Origin: Puniceicoccales bacterium | Lineage (GTDB): Bacteria > Verrucomicrobiota > Verrucomicrobiia > Opitutales > JAIRKQ01 | Length of the DNA stretch: 11,779 nt | Reading direction: 5' to 3' | Assembly: GCA_031289835.1 (NCBI GenBank) | Contig: JAITOW010000059.1 | Coordinates: 1 to 11,779 of the forward strand | Shown: one piece after another, positions 1 through 6,644 of the stretch | How positions within the stretch are numbered: the stretch's first letter is position 1 | Layout of the letters: each line of letters opens with the position of its first letter | Notes under the pieces: generated by a model | What the model was told of the DNA's origin: nothing | Database searches by the model: none | The model's input: only the letters and a program-made list of their open reading frames with translations | Translations under genes and position numbers: made by a program

Positions 1-153
1 TTAAGCCAAAATCATAGAAAAATTAACTTAATTTCCGCAAAAGATTAGTGAAAATTTAAATTCTTTGGAATGATAGCGTTAAAGATTAGGTTTCAAATCA
101 GGTTCATTGAAATTAATTACTTACAACCATTTCGCCAGTTGTGCCAATGTGCC
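1..153. other. AT-rich non-coding region downstream of mrdA
   Basis: No frame stays open over this stretch on either strand and I recognise no RNA. It is visibly more AT-rich than the genes. Two small elements can be seen. The 9-mer AAAGATTAG occurs at 40-48 and again at 81-89. A 6-bp inverted repeat, TTTCAA/TTGAAA, occupies 91-96 and 107-112. No GC-rich hairpin with a T-run follows the mrdA stop, so I see no intrinsic terminator for the leftward operon here. The region may hold a promoter for a leftward gene beyond the window. Confidence 0.6.
70..96 (-). promoter_or_regulatory. possible leftward promoter pointing out of the window
   Basis: On the minus strand TTGAAA (91-96) is followed after 15 nt by TATCAT (70-75). 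Each hexamer is one base from the sigma-70 consensus, but the spacer is shorter than the optimal 17. If real, it would start a transcript near position 63 and serve a gene left of the window. Such matches occur by chance in AT-rich DNA, so this is weak. Confidence 0.22.
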
Positions 154-2025
154 CTAATTTAGATCGAAGTATTTGAGTAAAATTTTCCTCGCTATGGGAG
201 CTGCATGACTTCCGCCATGATAGTTGAGCCCATCTTCTCGCTCACGAACCAGCACGGTCACCGCAATTTTGGGGTCATATGCCGGAGCGAAGCACGTAAA
301 CCAGGCCAAATTGCGCTTTTTGCCAGATTCTTTAAATTGGGCCGTTCCCGTTTTCCCCGCAATGGCAATTTCATCAATTTTTGCCCTGTGACCAGTGTAA
401 TTTTCCACGCAATCGACCATCGCATCGACGATAAACCTGTGCTCGTCATCGGACAGGCATCGCTCACCGGTATCCGATATTTTTTCCTCAGTTTTGAAAA
501 TCGTTGGCCTGGTCATATACCTATTTTTAGCCAACGAGGCCGTGAAACAACACACGTTAAGTGGGGTCGTGAGGACGTATCCCTGGCCGATAACCAAATT
601 GAAAGTATCCCCCGGAACCCACAGGCCCAAATTGTGCTCCCGCTTCCAGGCTGCATCCGGGATGGTCATGCCGTTTGTTTCGTAGGGGAGCTCAATTCCA
701 ACTTTCGAATCCAAACCAAACTTTTTTGCCTCACATGATATCGATTCATGGCCTATTTTAAAGGCTCTGTCGAACATGTATGTGTTGCAACTTTTCCCAA
801 GCGCTAATTTCAGGTCTACATACTCGCCGTGGGGGTGATTATTACATCTAAGTTGTTTTTTCCCATACACATATTTCCCCGTACACTGCCATTTTTCATC
901 GACGTCGATTTCTCCGGATTTTATGAATGCCACCGCGGCCACGAGCTTAAGTATTGATCCCGTCGGAAACAAACCTTGTATGGCTTGGTTAAACCAGCCC
1001 GCCCTTTCATTTATCTGAGCAAATACTGCCTTTGGCATTGATGGATAGAAGGCGTTTGGATCGTAAAACGGTGAATTAGCAAGGGCCAAAATTTCTCCAG
1101 AATTAACGTCAATCGCGATGGCCGAGCCGATGTGCGCCGATAAAGCATCTTCGGCGGCTCTTTGCAAATCCCTGTCGATGGACAAGTAAACTGGCTGCCC
1201 AGCCTTGGACTCAATCTTCTTGTCCAATTTGCTTTTTGCCCCCGAATGATCGACGATCCAAGTCTCATACCCAACCTCACCGGCTAAAATATGATCCGCA
1301 CATTTTTCAACGCCACTTTTTCCAACCTGTTCCCGAAGAGCAAAGGTGCGCAAGTGATCGTCATATTTTTGCGTAAAACTCTGATTTTCCATCAGGACTG
1401 TGTAACCTAAAACGTGGCAGGCTAGCGCATTATTTGGGTAATATCTGGTCAAGGTCACACCGATCTGCAAAGGTGAAGCCGCTGGCAAAACGTCGATTAG
1501 TTTATCACATTCTTCGGCGGAAAGATTACTTAAAACCGTCATTGGAAGCATGGGATTCCGATTCATATGCCCATTTATTTCCTGCTCAGTGACATAAATA
1601 TCCTTGCCAAGAATATCACCGGCGACACTAAGTATTTCATTGACAATGGACTCGTGGGTTTCCGCACGAATCTGACTGCGGTCAAATTTTTTTCCGGATT
1701 TGGAACATTTTCTGACCCGTTTGAGAATTTCTTCACGAAACCTTTCGGATAACTCACCCAGATATAAATCCAGCGAAAATAGTGGCCTGTTTTCGACCAA
1801 AACATTGCCGTTGCGATCGTATATTTTCCCCCGTGCGGCGGGGAAAACGATCCGACGAACACTCTGTTGCCGCGATTTTTGCTGAAAATAGGAATTTTGC
1901 ACGACCTGGCGAAAAAATAGTCCGCAAAAGAGATAAACGAACACCGCAATCGCTATGTATTGGAAGACTTTTATTCTGCTGTTACTCGTTTTGCACCACT
2001 TGAGCAGGTTCATGCTTACTTTCAT
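154..2025 (-). CDS. mrdA: penicillin-binding protein 2, peptidoglycan D,D-transpeptidase
   Basis: This class B penicillin-binding protein cross-links peptidoglycan during lateral wall growth, normally with the RodA glycosyltransferase and MreBCD. The 623-residue length is close to that of E. coli PBP2. One transmembrane anchor lies at about residues 20-42, with a basic cytoplasmic head before it. The pedestal/dimerisation region follows, including AARGKIYDRNG near 63-73. The transpeptidase domain begins at about 275 and carries all three active-site motifs: S357-I-L-K360 (acylated serine), S412-C-N414 and K558-T-G560. GQGY at about 480-483 is also typical. The start overlaps the stop of the upstream dipeptidase gene by 4 nt (ATGA), with no clear Shine-Dalgarno of its own, which suggests translational coupling. 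A second ATG at residue 5 is an alternative start. It is the last gene of the pyrH operon, and rodA and mreBCD are not in the window. Confidence 0.95.
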   Translation of the reverse strand: MKVSMNLLKWCKTSNSRIKVFQYIAIAVFVYLFCGLFFRQVVQNSYFQQKSRQQSVRRIVFPAARGKIYDRNGNVLVENRPLFSLDLYLGELSERFREEILKRVRKCSKSGKKFDRSQIRAETHESIVNEILSVAGDILGKDIYVTEQEINGHMNRNPMLPMTVLSNLSAEECDKLIDVLPAASPLQIGVTLTRYYPNNALACHVLGYTVLMENQSFTQKYDDHLRTFALREQVGKSGVEKCADHILAGEVGYETWIVDHSGAKSKLDKKIESKAGQPVYLSIDRDLQRAAEDALSAHIGSAIAIDVNSGEILALANSPFYDPNAFYPSMPKAVFAQINERAGWFNQAIQGLFPTGSILKLVAAVAFIKSGEIDVDEKWQCTGKYVYGKKQLRCNNHPHGEYVDLKLALGKSCNTYMFDRAFKIGHESISCEAKKFGLDSKVGIELPYETNGMTIPDAAWKREHNLGLWVPGDTFNLVIGQGYVLTTPLNVCCFTASLAKNRYMTRPTIFKTEEKISDTGERCLSDDEHRFIVDAMVDCVENYTGHRAKIDEIAIAGKTGTAQFKESGKKRNLAWFTCFAPAYDPKIAVTVLVREREDGLNYHGGSHAAPIARKILLKYFDLN

Positions 2026-3371
2026 TGGGAAAGCTTGGTTAAAAACCGTTTAAAAAATTCACGGCCCCGCTCCAACATTTTTATGGAAATGCTTTCATCC
2101 GTCGCATGTATGTGATCTTTAGCAGAGGAAAATCCGATCAATATCGCGTCCATACCCAAGATATCTTTCATCATGCGGATTAGTGGAATGCTGCCACCAT
2201 CGCGAAGGTATAGTGGTTTGTGGCCGAAAACACTTTCGATTTCTCGGTCGGCAATTTCCAAGCCTTGGCCAACGGCGGAAGTTTTATCCCGACGAATCTT
2301 TTCGAACGGCAAATTGTAAGCACTAGAACACCTTTCAAAATTCAGGCTAACTTCCAAATTTGTGTCAATCCCAGTCAAAATCGCCCTACGAAGGCAACTT
2401 TTTATCCTTTCGCAGTCCTGGTTGGGCACAAGTCGACAGCTTATCTTAGCGGAAGCCTCGCTGGGAATTACCGTTTTAACACCTTCGCCGATGTATCCAC
2501 CGCATATGCCATTAAATTCCAAAGTTGGATAAAATCTCGAATTTTCGATGGCGGAGTACGTGGCTTTGTCCGTTGATAGTTTTTTTGCTCCGATGGATTC
2601 CAAAAATCCAGCATCGGTAAATGGAAGTTTTTTTATCTGCGAAAGTTCATAGTCGGATGGTGCCTCGACATCGTCGTAAAATCCTGGAACGTTGACCTTA
2701 CCATGTTCGTCGTGGAAACTTGTGCAAAGCCTAGCGAGCTCCCTTACCGGGTTGACGATCGAACCGCCGTAGCCGGAATGGATATCGTGCTGGGCTGATT
2801 TTAACTTAAGTTCGAGGACAATGATGCCGCGCAATCCCGTTGTTATTACGATATTTTCATCGTCAATGCTCCACGTATCGGCAACGACAACAAAATCAGC
2901 CCGTAACTCGTCGCGGTGTTCCTCCAGAAACACCGGCATGCTTGGGCTGCCGATTTCCTCCTCGCCCTCCAGGATTACGGTGACATTCAATGGAAAATCT
3001 TTATCTTCGGTGAAGATGTCATACAATGCGGCAAGAATTGTGGAGTTCCCTCCCTTGTTGTCGGATGCGCCGCGCGCGTACAAACGCCCATCTTTTTCAG
3101 TCAAAGTAAACGGATCGTTCGTCCAACCCTCTCCAGCCGGTTGGACGTCGTAGTGCCCATATAGAAGTACGCTTTTTCGCCCCTTCCTATGATCGTTTTT
3201 AGCCAAAATTACATTGTGTAGATCAGTTTTTATTTCCTTCGTACGAAAATCGAGATTTGAGAGAAATTTCAGCAAAAAATCCCTGGTTGCCCGCATTTCG
3301 GAAACCTTTGAACGATCGCAGGATACGCTCTGAAAAGACACGTAATCGGTTAAAAAATGTTTAATATCCAT
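2022..3371 (-). CDS. M20 family zinc metallopeptidase (dipeptidase type)
   Basis: The protein has 449 residues, and its motifs place it in the M20 di-zinc peptidases of the CNDP/PepV-like dipeptidase branch. Visible metal and catalytic residues are H73 and D75 (GHYDVQP), D104 (RGASDNKG, bridging ligand), E138 general base and E139 zinc ligand (EGEEEIGS), D165 (VVADTW) and H422 (HATDE). The lid or dimerisation domain lies between, at about residues 185-300. No signal peptide is seen, so it is probably cytoplasmic. The family cleaves dipeptides or related amide bonds; the substrate cannot be read from sequence. It starts 2 nt after the frr stop and overlaps mrdA by 4 nt, so it lies within the operon. 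A role in recycling cell-wall or nutrient peptides is possible but inferred only from position. An ArgE/DapE-type activity is less likely given the motif style. Confidence 0.88.
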   Translation of the reverse strand: MDIKHFLTDYVSFQSVSCDRSKVSEMRATRDFLLKFLSNLDFRTKEIKTDLHNVILAKNDHRKGRKSVLLYGHYDVQPAGEGWTNDPFTLTEKDGRLYARGASDNKGGNSTILAALYDIFTEDKDFPLNVTVILEGEEEIGSPSMPVFLEEHRDELRADFVVVADTWSIDDENIVITTGLRGIIVLELKLKSAQHDIHSGYGGSIVNPVRELARLCTSFHDEHGKVNVPGFYDDVEAPSDYELSQIKKLPFTDAGFLESIGAKKLSTDKATYSAIENSRFYPTLEFNGICGGYIGEGVKTVIPSEASAKISCRLVPNQDCERIKSCLRRAILTGIDTNLEVSLNFERCSSAYNLPFEKIRRDKTSAVGQGLEIADREIESVFGHKPLYLRDGGSIPLIRMMKDILGMDAILIGFSSAKDHIHATDESISIKMLERGREFFKRFLTKLSQ

Positions 3372-3373
3372 TG

Positions 3374-3934
3374 TTATACTTTCATTAAATCGACGGTTTT
3401 TTTGTTCAGCGCTTCATCCATTTCGGCAATCGAAGCGTCGGTTAATTTTTGCACATCTTTTTCCAGGCGCTTCAACTCGTCTTCGGAAATTTCGCTAGCT
3501 TTTTGGGCTTTTTTGAGCAAATCGAGCGTATCGCGGCGAATTCCACGCACACTGACCCGCCCTTCTTCCGCCATCGTATTCGCAACCTTCGATAACTCCT
3601 GGCGACGTTCCCCACTCATTTCCGGCACATTGCAGCGAATAACCATGCCGTCAATGACAGGGTTTAAGCCGATATTAGCCGCCGCAATGGCCTTTTCGAT
3701 CGGCTTCAGACTTTCCCTATCCCACGGCTGAATCCGTATCGTGCGTGAATCGGGAGTCGTGACCGCCGCAATGTCTTTTATGCGCATTTGAGAGCCATAA
3801 ATTTCGGCAACGATGCAGTCCACCATGCCCACGGAAGCTTTCCCCGTATGCAGCGAATTGAATTCTTCATGCGTATGTTCAACTGCCTTTGCCATGCCAC
3901 TTTTAGTGTTTTTTATCACAACATCAATGTCCAT
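3374..3934 (-). CDS. frr: ribosome recycling factor
   Basis: RRF works with EF-G to split the post-termination ribosome complex so subunits can be reused. The 186-residue length matches the family (about 185). Hallmarks include LHTGKAS near 28-34 (usually RTGRA), the domain II segment around 40-70, PWD at 70-72, the IEKAI helix at 79-83, GLNPVIDG at 89-96 and the basic R100...ERR109-111 stretch. The ATG is preceded by a good Shine-Dalgarno, AAGGAG, 5 nt upstream, which fixes the start. It lies 15 nt after pyrH, the order seen in many bacteria, and 2 nt before the dipeptidase gene. Nothing suggests degeneration. Confidence 0.97.
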   Translation of the reverse strand: MDIDVVIKNTKSGMAKAVEHTHEEFNSLHTGKASVGMVDCIVAEIYGSQMRIKDIAAVTTPDSRTIRIQPWDRESLKPIEKAIAAANIGLNPVIDGMVIRCNVPEMSGERRQELSKVANTMAEEGRVSVRGIRRDTLDLLKKAQKASEISEDELKRLEKDVQKLTDASIAEMDEALNKKTVDLMKV

Positions 3935-3949
3935 AAGTTCTCCTTAATA

Positions 3950-4669
3950 TTAAAAATTACTGACCAAAGTCCCGATTTTTTCACCTAGTAACGCGCGCTT
4001 TACATTGTTGATATCGCCAACAACATCTAGAATTAAAACTGGTATATTGTTATCCATGCACAGTGAAAATGCCGTGGAATCCATCACGTTGAGCCGATTT
4101 TTTAAAACATCGGCAAAGGAAATCGTGTCAAATTTTTTCGCATCGGCGAATTTTTTCGGATCCTTGTCGTACACACCGTTGACCTTTGTCGCTTTAACGA
4201 CGATGTCGGCTTTGAGCTCATTGGCACGCAGGGCCGCGGCGCTATCCGTCGAAAAAAATGCACTGCCGGTCCCTCCCGCAAGGAGCAAAACTTTGCCCTC
4301 GCCGATATCCCGCAGCGCATCCCTGACAAAAAATGTATCGCAGACACTTGGCATCGGAAGAGCAGAGTAAACCCGCGTGGGAACGCTCAGGCGCTCGAGT
4401 CCATCTTGCACAGCTAGACAATTTATGACAGTTGCCAGCATGCCCATGTAGTCCCCCCGCGTGCGATCACATTTGGAAGCAACGCTGGCCGGTAGCCCCC
4501 GGAAAATATTCCCACCACCAAGCACCAACCCAATCTCCAACCCGCTGCCGTGCAATTCTTTCAGAGTGTTGCACAACCTTTCGACGGTGGAGTGATCGAT
4601 GGCATCCGAACCGTCGCCCGACCTTAAAATTTCACCGCTGAATTTCAGGATAACACGCCTGTGTAACAT
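3950..4669 (-). CDS. pyrH: UMP kinase
   Basis: Bacterial UMP kinase phosphorylates UMP to UDP in pyrimidine nucleotide synthesis. It belongs to the amino-acid-kinase fold and is normally a GTP-activated hexamer. Conserved parts are K9-F-S-G-E13, GGGNIFRG (51-58), RGDYMGMLAT (71-80), GGTG (132-135), TDSAAALRA (141-149, with D142) and TKVNGVYDKDP (161-171). From this ATG the protein has 239 residues, against 241 in E. coli. The frame also opens from an upstream TTG at 4711, but the TTG sits next to the apparent -10 box (4712-4717). Transcription should therefore begin downstream of it, and the extra residues match nothing in the family. The ATG has only a weak GGTAG-like ribosome site. It heads the pyrH-frr-dipeptidase-mrdA operon. 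rpsB and tsf, its usual upstream neighbours, are absent. Confidence 0.95.
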   Translation of the reverse strand: MLHRRVILKFSGEILRSGDGSDAIDHSTVERLCNTLKELHGSGLEIGLVLGGGNIFRGLPASVASKCDRTRGDYMGMLATVINCLAVQDGLERLSVPTRVYSALPMPSVCDTFFVRDALRDIGEGKVLLLAGGTGSAFFSTDSAAALRANELKADIVVKATKVNGVYDKDPKKFADAKKFDTISFADVLKNRLNVMDSTAFSLCMDNNIPVLILDVVGDINNVKRALLGEKIGTLVSNF

Positions 4670-4711
4670 AAAATTTTGTTCTACCGATAAGCAAAATATT
4701 GCAGCAGTCAA

Positions 4712-4741
4712 TTTATAATCTCACCCTTGTGAATTTGCCAA
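4712..4741 (-). promoter_or_regulatory. sigma-70-like promoter for the pyrH-frr-dipeptidase-mrdA operon
   Basis: On the minus strand TTGGCA (4736-4741) and TATAAA (4712-4717) are separated by 18 nt, and each hexamer differs from consensus by one base. The predicted start is near 4705, giving a leader of about 36 nt before the pyrH ATG at 4669. This fit is the main reason for rejecting the TTG start at 4711, even though AGGGTGAG lies 8 nt before it. Confidence 0.55.
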
Positions 4742-4801
4742 AAAATGACAATTTTTTCAAAAAATTTCAAGGCAATATTGGCAGATTTTGGTGATTTTAC
4801 C

Positions 4802-4828
4802 TTGACAAAAATAAAAACAAAATATTCA
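4802..4828 (+). promoter_or_regulatory. probable ispE promoter
   Basis: A perfect -35 hexamer, TTGACA (4802-4807), is followed by a moderate -10, TATTCA (4823-4828), across a short 15-nt A-rich spacer. The predicted transcript start near 4835 lies inside the longest open frame (from 4745). It supports a downstream ispE start at 4856 or 4877. With the pyrH promoter it forms a divergent promoter region whose -35 boxes are about 60 bp apart. Confidence 0.4.
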
Positions 4829-4876
4829 GGTTGCAAATTTTTCAGGGACTTGAAATTGTGGGATCGTTTCTTTTTC

Positions 4877-5728
4877 GTGAGTACAATTTTTGCCAATGCC
4901 AAGATAAACCTCTCGCTGGCTGTAACTGGCAGGCGCAGCGATGGATACCATGACTTGCTGTCGCTCAATGTTCCGGCATCCCTGTGCGATAAAATCACGG
5001 TATGCGAAGCCGAAAAGGATACTTTTAAAACGAACAACGCGGCTCTGCTTTCGGACAATATCATAGGTAAAGTTACGAAATATTTGAAGCGATATGTGGG
5101 CAAAAATTTCTCCATCGAATTGGAAAAAAACATTCCAATTATGTCCGGATTTGGCGGAGGCAGCAGCGATGCGGCTACAGTTTTGAAGTTTTTTAACGAA
5201 CGCTATGGCCTCGATTTTAGCGAGGAGAAATTGCGCAACATTGCACTGTTATTTGGGGCCGATTGCCCATTTTTCATCAAAAATAGACCGGCAATCGTGA
5301 GTGGGACAGGGGAAAAAATTTCCGAAATCGGCGGTAATTTTCACAAAAACCTCGCCAAATATCACATTCTATTGTTTAAACCGAATTTTGGCGTCAGCAC
5401 AAAAGAAGCCTACCGCAAATTGCAGTCTAAACCCGCGTTGTACATGCCAAAAACCCAAGCCATAGTTTTACTCGACCAGTTAATCTCAAGTGTGAACAAT
5501 TTCGAGCCAAACCTCCCTCTTTTTAACACGTTTTCGACGATCGTATTCGACGAGCGCAGGGAATTGGCCTCCCTCCATGGGGCCCTGCCCTGCCCAATGA
5601 TGCTTAGCGGAAGCGGAAGCGGATGTTTCTGCGCATTTCAGGATTCAGACCTTGAAACGGAGATAACCCGCATCATAAAATCCAATCTCGGCGGCGATGT
5701 TTTTATTAAAAAATGTAACATCCCATAA
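4877..5728 (+). CDS. ispE: 4-diphosphocytidyl-2-C-methyl-D-erythritol kinase
   Basis: IspE is the ATP-dependent GHMP kinase that phosphorylates CDP-methylerythritol in the MEP isoprenoid pathway. Seen motifs are ANAKINLSL (6-14, with K9), SDGYHDL (21-27), the ATP-binding glycine loop GFGGGSSDAA (91-100), GAD at 127-129 with the likely catalytic D129, and the C-terminal LSGSGSGCF (243-251). The frame opens at 4745, but the first 44 residues have no family counterpart. Beginning at GTG 4877 gives 283 residues, the E. coli length, and places AKIN at the right distance from the N-terminus. TTG 4856 is an alternative, with AGGGA 7 nt upstream, whereas GTG 4877 has no good ribosome site. The gene stands alone, divergent from pyrH and convergent with the prepilin peptidase gene. 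Confidence 0.93.
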   Translation: MSTIFANAKINLSLAVTGRRSDGYHDLLSLNVPASLCDKITVCEAEKDTFKTNNAALLSDNIIGKVTKYLKRYVGKNFSIELEKNIPIMSGFGGGSSDAATVLKFFNERYGLDFSEEKLRNIALLFGADCPFFIKNRPAIVSGTGEKISEIGGNFHKNLAKYHILLFKPNFGVSTKEAYRKLQSKPALYMPKTQAIVLLDQLISSVNNFEPNLPLFNTFSTIVFDERRELASLHGALPCPMMLSGSGSGCFCAFQDSDLETEITRIIKSNLGGDVFIKKCNIP

Positions 5729-5751
5729 AAATACAGATGATATGGAGTTGC

Positions 5752-5785
5752 AAAAAGACGAAAAGTCTGAGGCTTAGGAGCGTCT
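5752..5785 (-). terminator. possible intrinsic terminator after the prepilin peptidase gene
   Basis: Read on the minus strand, AGACG (5781-5785) pairs with CGTCT (5756-5760), and an inner AAG/CTT helix extends the structure. A run of T follows at 5752-5756. It begins about 26 nt past the prepilin peptidase stop and lies in the 82-nt gap where ispE converges. The stem is short and interrupted, so strength is doubtful. On the plus strand the same hairpin lacks a T-run. Confidence 0.35.
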
Positions 5786-5810
5786 ATAAATATCCCCCGC
5801 TTTTGGAATC

Positions 5811-6644
5811 CTACGCCCATGGAAATGTCAATCGCGCATAATCACTAATACAGCCTAGATAGCCTAGAAACGCGCTTTTTCCGAAAAGAATAAACAAAAT
5901 TGTTCCCAAGCTCAGGAACGGTGCAAAGGGCAAAACCGAGATATTTCCCCCTTCCCGCGGAACAAAGAACCTTCTCACCAAAATTGGGAGAATGATCAAG
6001 ATTCCGATCGTGGATCCGCCGAAGATTGCACATAAGCATCCCCTAACCCCGCATAGGGTGCCAATTGCCCCGATCAATTTGATGTCGCCAAGACCGATCG
6101 CTTCCTTTTTAAATATCTGCTCGCCCAGTACACCGATCCAGAACAATATCCCCGTGCCGCATAGCAATCCGAGTACACTCCGCCTAACACTGATAAAAAC
6201 GTTCGATGTCCCATGTGTTTCCGGAAAAACCGCGGAAACCGTAAGCCCGATGATTGCTAAGCCAACGGTCAGAGTATCCGGAAGCTCCAATGTATCGATG
6301 TCTATGAATGAGGCAACAAGCAAACAAGCGGTGAGAGTGAAGAAGACGGCGGTCTGCGCAATGTTCCTTTGGGAAAGGAATACCAGCGGCAGCAAAATTC
6401 CGGATAACAGTTCCAGTAGGAAAAATTTGAAGGGAATTTTTGTCCCACAACATTTGGTCCGTCCCCGCAACAGGAGCCAGGCTAAAATTGGCACATTTAA
6501 ATACGGCGGAATTTTTGCCCCACACGTGCAGCGCGAATGGCCAAGAATTACGGATTTTCCCTTTGGTATGCGATCAACGCATACCCCGAGGAAGCTTCCG
6601 ATGCATGCTCCGATGATGAACAGTAGTGCGAGTAAACATGTCAT
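5811..6644 (-). CDS. prepilin peptidase (type IV leader peptidase, A24 family)
   Basis: This integral inner-membrane aspartyl protease would cleave the short leader of type IV pilin or type II secretion pseudopilin precursors, and PilD-type members also N-methylate the new N-terminus. The 277 residues include about eight hydrophobic segments. The N-terminal GSFLGVCVDRIPKG (16-29) is characteristic. The cytoplasmic cysteine domain follows with C39, C41, C65 and C66, then IDIDTLELPD (114-123) and GLGDIKL (184-190), which supply the two catalytic aspartates. The cysteine spacing is unusual: CxC and CC instead of the normal two CxxC pairs. The start is supported by the family N-terminus and GGAGAG just upstream, so it lies 71 nt inside the SulP gene in another frame. 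Pilin and secretion genes are not in the window, so the substrate is unknown. Confidence 0.93.
   Translation of the reverse strand: MTCLLALLFIIGACIGSFLGVCVDRIPKGKSVILGHSRCTCGAKIPPYLNVPILAWLLLRGRTKCCGTKIPFKFFLLELLSGILLPLVFLSQRNIAQTAVFFTLTACLLVASFIDIDTLELPDTLTVGLAIIGLTVSAVFPETHGTSNVFISVRRSVLGLLCGTGILFWIGVLGEQIFKKEAIGLGDIKLIGAIGTLCGVRGCLCAIFGGSTIGILIILPILVRRFFVPREGGNISVLPFAPFLSLGTILFILFGKSAFLGYLGCISDYARLTFPWA

Noticed and set aside
205..738. Plus-strand open frame (177 codons) opposite mrdA
   Set aside because: It lies opposite the C-terminal half of the PBP2 transpeptidase domain, including the KTG motif, and has no family resemblance.
4708..5133. Minus-strand frame (141 codons) opposite the start of ispE
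   Set aside because: It is antisense to conserved IspE motifs and spans the divergent promoter region, so it is unlikely to be translated.
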